Part shown: positions 59,354-64,000 of the stretch, one piece after another
How positions within the stretch are numbered: position 1 is the first letter of the stretch
Layout: each line of letters starts with the position of its first letter
Source: Torymus aiolomorphi
Taxonomy: Eukaryota; Arthropoda; Insecta; Hymenoptera; Torymidae
Length of the DNA stretch: 64,000 bases
Direction of reading: 5' to 3'
Assembly (NCBI GenBank): GCA_036365515.1
Contig: CM070876.1
Span: 136,483,894 to 136,547,893 of the forward strand
The notes under the pieces: generated by a model
The model's input: the letters and a program-made list of their open reading frames with translations, nothing else
Databases searched by the model: none
What the model was told of the DNA's origin: nothing
Program-made: the position numbers and the translations under genes

Positions 59354-59764
59354 TTGACACTTTCTCTCGTAGTAGATGTCTAGGAGAGCTACTTGGGGGG
59401 TATTCTGGAGAAAACTTACAGGAGAGCTCGGATCCTAGAAGTCGCGGTCTTCCTCGACCGGGATTCTACTCTCGTAGTCTAGGAGGTATCCTGGAGAGAG
59501 CTGCTTTCACAGCGATGATCTGTCGCCTCGTAGGAGAGCTACTTGAGGGTATCCTGGGGAAAACTCACAGGAGAGCTCGGATCCTAGAAGTCGCGGTCGT
59601 CCTCGACCGGGTTTCTACTCTCGGAGTAGATGTCTAGGAGAGCGAGGTATCCTGGAGTATATCCTCTCAGGAGAGCTCGTATCCTGGACACAGCGATATA
59701 ATACTTTCAAGGCACCTGGACGTCTTGTACTAGTTCTTGCTGCTTGCGCACACTGAACTGGAAT
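59354..59764 (-). repeat. 5' untranslated exon with a 149-bp tandem duplication
   Basis: Segments 59379-59493 and 59528-59655 share AGGAGAGCTACTTG, ACAGGAGAGCTCGGATCC and CTCGACCGGG-type blocks. On the minus strand each copy ends CTCTCCT followed by GTAAGT or GTGAGT (59419-59414, about 59569-59564), i.e. duplicated donor-like sites within the leader. No ATG precedes the coding exon in this stretch. Confidence 0.6.
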
Positions 59765-60188
59765 GAGCTCCTCGGCCGGCGTCTCGCCTTTTATAGGGAT
59801 CGCGGCGCATGCGCAGAACCAATCAGAGAGCGCCGTGGCGTTTTTCCAAGAATTCTATGGCGGTTTGAAGATGCGTCAGCCAATCACAGAGCTCCGTGCA
59901 GGTCTCAACCTGTTGAAAACATTTTTTCAAGATTTCTATGCAGGTTTGAACTTGCATTAGCTAATCAGAGAGCTCAGTGCAGGTCTCAACCTGTCGAAAC
60001 CGTTTTTCCAAGAATCCTATGCAGATCTGAACTTGCGTTAGCCAATCAGCGAGCTCCATGGGGGCGGGGCTTGGTAGGGAGCGCGGTGGCGAGGGTAGAG
60101 CGCTCTGTACAGAGCGCTCGCGCGCGGCGGGGGGGGAGGGGGAAAGCCCGTGAGGGTATATAAGCGGCGCATCGCATCGCGGAGCTCA
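59764..60188. promoter_or_regulatory. Two-way promoter between the polymerase gene and its partner
   Basis: Minus side: TATAAAA (59795-59789) and TCATTC with A at 59764. Plus side: TATATAAG (60157) and TCATTC with A at 60188. Both have exactly 31 bp from TATA to initiator A. In between are CCAATCA boxes at 59819, 59880 and 60042 and a degenerate CTAATCA at 59961, in units of about 81 bp; GCGCATGCGC at 59805-59814; and GGGGCGGGG near 60060. Initiator and TATA definitions are established; shared regulation is inference. Confidence 0.75.
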
Positions 60189-60194
60189 TTCGTC

Positions 60195-60809
60195 ATGGTG
60201 TACGTGGTGGACGTCCAGGGATTCAAAGCCGCTGACAACGAGTTCGTCTTCAAGGAGGTGGACACCGCTGCATCGAGGATGACTCTGTATCGAGTGAGTG
60301 TAAGAGCACGAATCGCTGGCTGGAGTTGAATTATCATGGCATACCCTGGAACTCTGGTGAAATACCATACACGAAGCTGGTGAAAAGCGTACAGTATGGC
60401 TTAATAAACGTGAAGAAGGTGTACGTCAAGGGGTTGGAGAAGAAGAGATGGTTGCAGAATATATTGTTAATAATGTAAGTATACTTATATCATGCATAAT
60501 CTTTCTTTTCTTTATCAAACGTAATTTTGTAGGACTATATGCAACGTCGAGGAGATAGGCTGTCCTTCGCTGCGGATGCTAAACCAAGAGGAGCCATATA
60601 TACAGTGTACGCATCATGTCTTGAAATATTGCAATTGCGCCGTCCAGAACGTGTTCGCATTGAAAAAGTGGATACTTGATAGCAGCAGCAGCAGACCAGA
60701 GCCATCGATGGACAGCTTCTACGTGAGCGCCGATGACATCGCCGTGGATGAAGTGGATTTAAGTCAATCTAAATCTCTACACGTAATGTTAAGTGGAATG
60801 TATAATTAA
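60195..60809 (+). pseudogene. Small two-exon gene partner of the polymerase, one frameshift
   Basis: Exon 1 (60195-60474) starts MVYVVDVQGFKAADNEFVFK. A frameshift near 60295 leads to NRWLELNYHGIPWNSGEIPY and KKVYVKGLEKKRWLQN. The intron GTAAGT...TTTTGTAG is 60475-60532 (58 nt). Exon 2 (60533-60809) continues in frame: CNVEEIGCPSLRMLNQEEPY, CNCAVQNVFALKKWILDSSS, ending LSGMYN. I recognise this as an uncharacterised family abundant in insect genomes (VDVQGFK ... YVKG..K..WL ... GCPSL). The VVDVQ Asp may be catalytic in an exonuclease-like fold, which is inference. It is divergent from the polymerase gene. Confidence 0.75.
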
Positions 60810-60943
60810 TAAATGAATAATGGAGAGGTAACTGTATGCGGTAGTACCTCACAGGTGAGAACGATAGTTGGGGCTCCCACTATTTAGAAAAAGAATAAAA
60901 AAATTGTTATTTTCTTGTAGTTGATAACGTTCGTAGTATATGA
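60810..60943. other. 3' flank of the small gene
   Basis: A second AATAAA-like TAATAAATGAATAATG lies right after the stop (60808-60822). Nothing else is recognised. Confidence 0.4.
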
Positions 60944-61059
60944 TTTAATAAATTTACGGACACCAGACGAACTTTTGTAACAGCATTTATTTAATAATTG
61001 CCAATTATTAAATTAATGCTGTTACAAAAGTTCGTCTGGTGTCCGTAAATTTATTAAAT
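60944..61059. repeat. Near-perfect 116-bp hairpin
   Basis: TTTAATAAATTTACGGACACC ... GGTGTCCGTAAATTTATTAAA, arms of about 55 bp with AATAATT-GCC-AATTATT at the tip. It is a small foldback element or a terminus of the Polinton-like element. No coding. Confidence 0.8.
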
Positions 61060-61139
61060 AAAAAAAAAATTGTTACTCCATGAATTTTGAATTCCCACCA
61101 GCCTCTGTCGGATAGATGGAAACGTTGAAACGGACAACA

Positions 61140-61390
61140 TTTTAGGAGTTATGGTATGACTATTAAAAAATGAAAAAAAAGAAAAAAATGAAAAAAATGA
61201 GAAATTGAACAAAATTAAAAAATTAAAAAAATTTTTAAAAAATGAAAAAAATGAAAAAATGAAGAAAATGAAAAAATGAAAAAAATGAAAAAATGAAAAA
61301 AATGAAAAAAATGAAAAAATGAAAAAAATAAAGAATAATAATTAATTAATAATTAATTAATAATAATTGTTTAACAAAATACCACCCGCC
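61140..61390. repeat. A-rich low-complexity block (GAAAAAAATGAAAAAAT)n
   Basis: An irregular repeat of 8-14 bp words, 61160-61325, followed by AATTAATTAATAATTAATTAAT. No gene. Confidence 0.8.
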
Positions 61391-61399
61391 CTCACATGA

Positions 61400-61846
61400 T
61401 GTGTGTGAGTGTAGGTGGTTGTCAAGTGTTGGAACACAGCCTGACTTATAGCTGGCACCGCGCCGACTCAGCAGTGGGCAGCGCGACGCCTGCCGCTAGT
61501 CACCTAGATGAGCGCGCGGAACTACTCTCGGTGGCGCGAAATTCAAATTGACAGTTAAGCAGCATGGAAATTCAGATATAGTATACATAGCATATATAGT
61601 ATATATAGAATATAGAGTATATAGTATAGTATAGTATAGTATAGTATATATAGTATTGTTATATGTTCATTTACCATCATCGAACATAAGAACGGAAGCG
61701 TTGCTAAGCGACAGTTTTGTTAATAGACTCGAGAGTTCGTTATCATTAAGATTTCTAATTGTGTCTGTGATCTTAAATAAAGTTATATGTTATTCTTTTT
61801 TAATGATGGTTATTATTGATTATTGTATTCGTGTGTGAGTGTAACA
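61400..61846 (+). repeat. LTR4 5' LTR
   Basis: It probably starts TGTGTGTGAGTGTAGG and ends GTGAGTGTAACA. It contains a TATAGTATA run (61580-61650) and AATAAAG near 61778. The 3' LTR lies outside the window, so the start is approximate. The end is fixed by the primer site. Confidence 0.6.
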
Positions 61847-61849
61847 TTT

Positions 61850-61867
61850 TGGGAGCTCGTCCGAAGA
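61850..61867 (+). promoter_or_regulatory. LTR4 primer-binding site, tRNA-Pro-like
   Basis: TGGGAGCTCGTCCGAAGA, three bases after the LTR. It resembles the tRNA-Pro complement known from gammaretroviruses (TGGGGGCTCGTCCGGGAT) with a few differences. Confidence 0.6.
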
Positions 61868-61880
61868 TTTTGAAGACACA

Positions 61881-63449
61881 ATGGACGGATTTGAGAAATC
61901 AGCAAGAACAACGCGTTTACCGCCACATGTACCCTTACAAACGAGGACCAGAGCCGCTGCTGCCGCCGAGGCTGCTGCTGCCGCCGAAGCTGCTGCTACC
62001 ACCGAGGCTGCTGCCGCTGCCGAAGCCGCTGTTACTACCGAGATTACTACTGCCGGAACTTCTGCGGTCAATACCACCGACACAGATACGATTATTACTA
62101 CTGAAAATTTAAGTCAACATCGAACAGGTACACGTAACCCTATAATTTCTGATCCGATTCTCGTCGATTTAAGTTCGCCTGGTGACTCGACAACTGGTGC
62201 ACGCTCGATGACTCATGCACACGTGATGACCGATAATTTATCGACGGTGGCTGATGTCTCACCGACGATTGGTGTACTTCAACCTACTCTTCTTCGTGAA
62301 ACACTCTTGGAACTTAATGAGGCTAGGACTCAAATTGATGTTTACCATCAACTACTCGAAAAGTTGGAAGCTGATTTTGAGGCTGAACATCATCGACGTG
62401 AACAGCTTGAAGCGGGACTACAACATCACAGCATCCAGGAGAAACACCTCGCGACGGAGTTACGGGTACGTGATGCTGAAATAATCGAGCGTCAACGTAC
62501 CATCGATGAACTGCGGGCAGAGCGACTCTCTCTCCAAGAACAACTTGCTCAGTTTCGTCAAAAATTAAACCAGATAAGTACAACCCAACATTCTAATACA
62601 CAAACAACAACAACAACAACAAATATGGTTTACACGAGTAACAGAAATACACAACCAATTAGGGTATAGTTCATGTAGAAACACAGAATCACTTATTGAA
62701 AATTCAGTCACACCAGTCGGTTTAGGTTATAATCTAAAACCTGATATCTATGATGGTACGACCTCTCTCTCCGAGTATTTGAATCAATTCAATTTAATTG
62801 TAAGGTCTAACAATTGGAACGTTAAAAAAAAGATGATAGCTTTAGCTGCTTCTTTGCGTAATAAGGCAAAAAGCATTTTGACTAACTTCAAGGATACTGA
62901 GACTTTGGATTTAAAGACCTTGTTAGAAAAATTAGAAGCGCGTTTCGGTGAACATTTAGGATCAAGTAGTTACTCTTTATTTCAAAATAGGCGACAAAAG
63001 CCAGGGGAGGATCTTCCTACATTAGCAGCTGATGTAGAAAAGTTAGCAGCATTAGCATATCCTGAATGTTCATTAGAGGTACAAGATAAAATAGCTTGTT
63101 CTCAATTTATTATCGGTATTTACAATATAGGAGTGAAGGAAACTCTTCATTAGAACGCATAACCTCGCTTAAGATTGCTCTTGCGCGAGCTTTGGAAGTC
63201 AAAGTTGTCAAGGAACAGAATAAAAACTCAATTTCACAACAGAATATCAAAGGTTCTCAAAACACGCACAGTTTTTCGGGAAAGACTCAGATTAGTGGTA
63301 AAGATGTTCAGAAGCAGAATCAGCCATTCAATCATCAAGAATGGTTGAAAAATCTTGAGTGTTGGAGCTGTCATAAGAAAGGACACACATGCTCTCAATG
63401 TCCAGAACAGGGAAACACGGTCATGTCAAACTTTCAGGAGCGAGTTTGA
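61881..63449 (+). pseudogene. LTR4 gag, two frameshifts
   Basis: Starts MDGFEKSARTTRLPPHVPLQ, followed by Ala/Glu/Thr repeats (AAAAAEAAATTE), then a long coiled coil (RETLLELNEARTQIDVYHQL ... IDELRAERLSLQEQLAQF). A frameshift at about 62655 leads to capsid-like LKPDIYDGTTSLSEYLNQFN and LEARFGEHLGSSSYSLFQN. A second frameshift at about 63145 leads to the C-terminal part with the zinc knuckle CWSCHKKGHTCSQC (CX2CX4HX4C intact) and a stop at 63447-63449. Role (known): particle assembly and RNA packaging. Confidence 0.85.
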
Positions 63450-63452
63450 CAT
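63410..63452 (+). promoter_or_regulatory. LTR4 gag-pol -1 frameshift signal
   Basis: The heptamer GGGAAAC (63410-63416) is in the gag frame as G GGA AAC. A 6-nt spacer follows, then a 10-bp perfect stem, ATGTCAAACT (63423-63432) with AGTTTGACAT (63443-63452), and a 10-nt loop. A -1 shift at this site enters the frame that encodes the protease, which is open to the window end. The gag stop lies inside the 3' arm of the stem. Confidence 0.8.
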
Positions 63453-64000
63453 TCAATAAACAGACTCCTAATCACGATGCTGTTGAACCTGATGGTTCGA
63501 ACACACGTGTTTGTAGGGTTCTTCAAAGTTTAAAGGCTTTCGAATTTGATGGCAGTGTGGATAAGAAATCATGTATTTTGAAAGTAGATTCAGGTTCAGA
63601 TGTGACCATTTTAAATTCTAAATTTGTTGAGCCACGCTGTCATCGGATTCCCATTGATAAATCAAACTTGAAATATCCTACTGGTGAAAATGTTCCTATT
63701 AAGTTTAAAACAGTTGTCCAAATTGATTTAGGCCAACATTCAATTCAGATGATCGTTTTTGTTGCAGATATTACTGAAGATTGTATACTTGGGTGTGATT
63801 TTTTGAGTAAAACTGGAATTACAGAGTCAATAAATAAAATTTTCCAAAATACCCCAAACACAATTGACAGTAATACTGACGAACAGAGATGTTGTAGAAT
63901 TATGGAGTGGACTGAGGAATTACCAGATTTATTGAAAGATATCTTCGAAAATAATTCTCAAAATTTAGATTCGTCACAGAAAGAAAAATTTGTCCAGCTT
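63416..64000 (+). CDS. LTR4 pol, protease and following part, cut by window end
   Basis: In the -1 frame: HGHVKLSGASLTFN, then an aspartic protease with CILKVDSGSDVTILNSKF (D-S-G active site) and IVFVADITEDCILGCDFL (ILG motif). A linker resembling the protease-RT junction of gypsy elements follows (EELPDLLKDIFENN). No stop occurs to base 64000; RT should continue beyond the window. The intact frame contrasts with the broken gag, so this element is relatively young. Confidence 0.8.

Overview
This window is eukaryotic, almost certainly arthropod and probably insect (a hymenopteran is plausible). The evidence is jockey/CR1-like LINEs, Ty3/gypsy-type LTR retrotransposons with a tRNA-Lys-like primer site, a Helitron with an Ulp1-like protease domain, Polinton-like DNA polymerase remnants, short GT...AG introns and TCATTC initiators placed 31-32 bp from TATA boxes. 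I recognise no host gene. Essentially the whole window is transposable elements, inserted into each other and mostly decayed.

Layout. 1-4165: two minisatellites (90 bp and 42 bp units) around a foldback element. 4319-5925: 5' half of a LINE with a PHD-type zinc finger in ORF1. 8058-13923: internally deleted gypsy-type retrotransposon (LTR1). 14367-21137: a CCC-ended repeat element (F1a) split by a pogo-like DNA transposon that itself holds another CCC-ended element (F3). 22607-49269: one LTR retrotransposon (LTR3) with target duplication ACACT, whose 5' LTR is split by a 21-kb insertion. That insertion has Helitron-type borders (23260-44433) and contains a Helitron Rep/Ulp1 pseudogene, LTR2 (30758-36019), a LINE (36020-40620), a solo LTR (40750-43599) and several CCC-ended elements. 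LTR3 gag/protease/RT remnants (44544-47338) and its 3' LTR, split by element F5, follow. 50749-53676: DNA transposon of unassigned superfamily, abutted by a second foldback copy (53675-55026). 56850-60809: Polinton-like DNA polymerase pieces and a divergent partner gene sharing a two-way promoter. 61400 to the end: 5' part of another LTR retrotransposon (LTR4).

Most interesting signals. (1) At least six distinct families of terminal-inverted-repeat elements begin with CCC, make 2-bp target duplications (TA, AA, GA, AT, CT) and have bodies built from short degenerate words (GTATCAAAAT, ACGTACG, GTAACAAAATGT, ATGGAATCCAT, TCCTATAGGA, CAGCTGATTT). This looks like one under-described lineage. (2) The LTR3 promoter has two textbook heat-shock elements, a CRE palindrome, a TATA box and an initiator. 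(3) LTR4 has a complete -1 frameshift signal (GGGAAAC, 6-nt spacer, 10-bp stem) at the gag-pol junction. (4) The Polinton-like gene pair shares a 361-bp promoter with tandem CCAAT boxes and matched TATA-initiator spacing on both strands.
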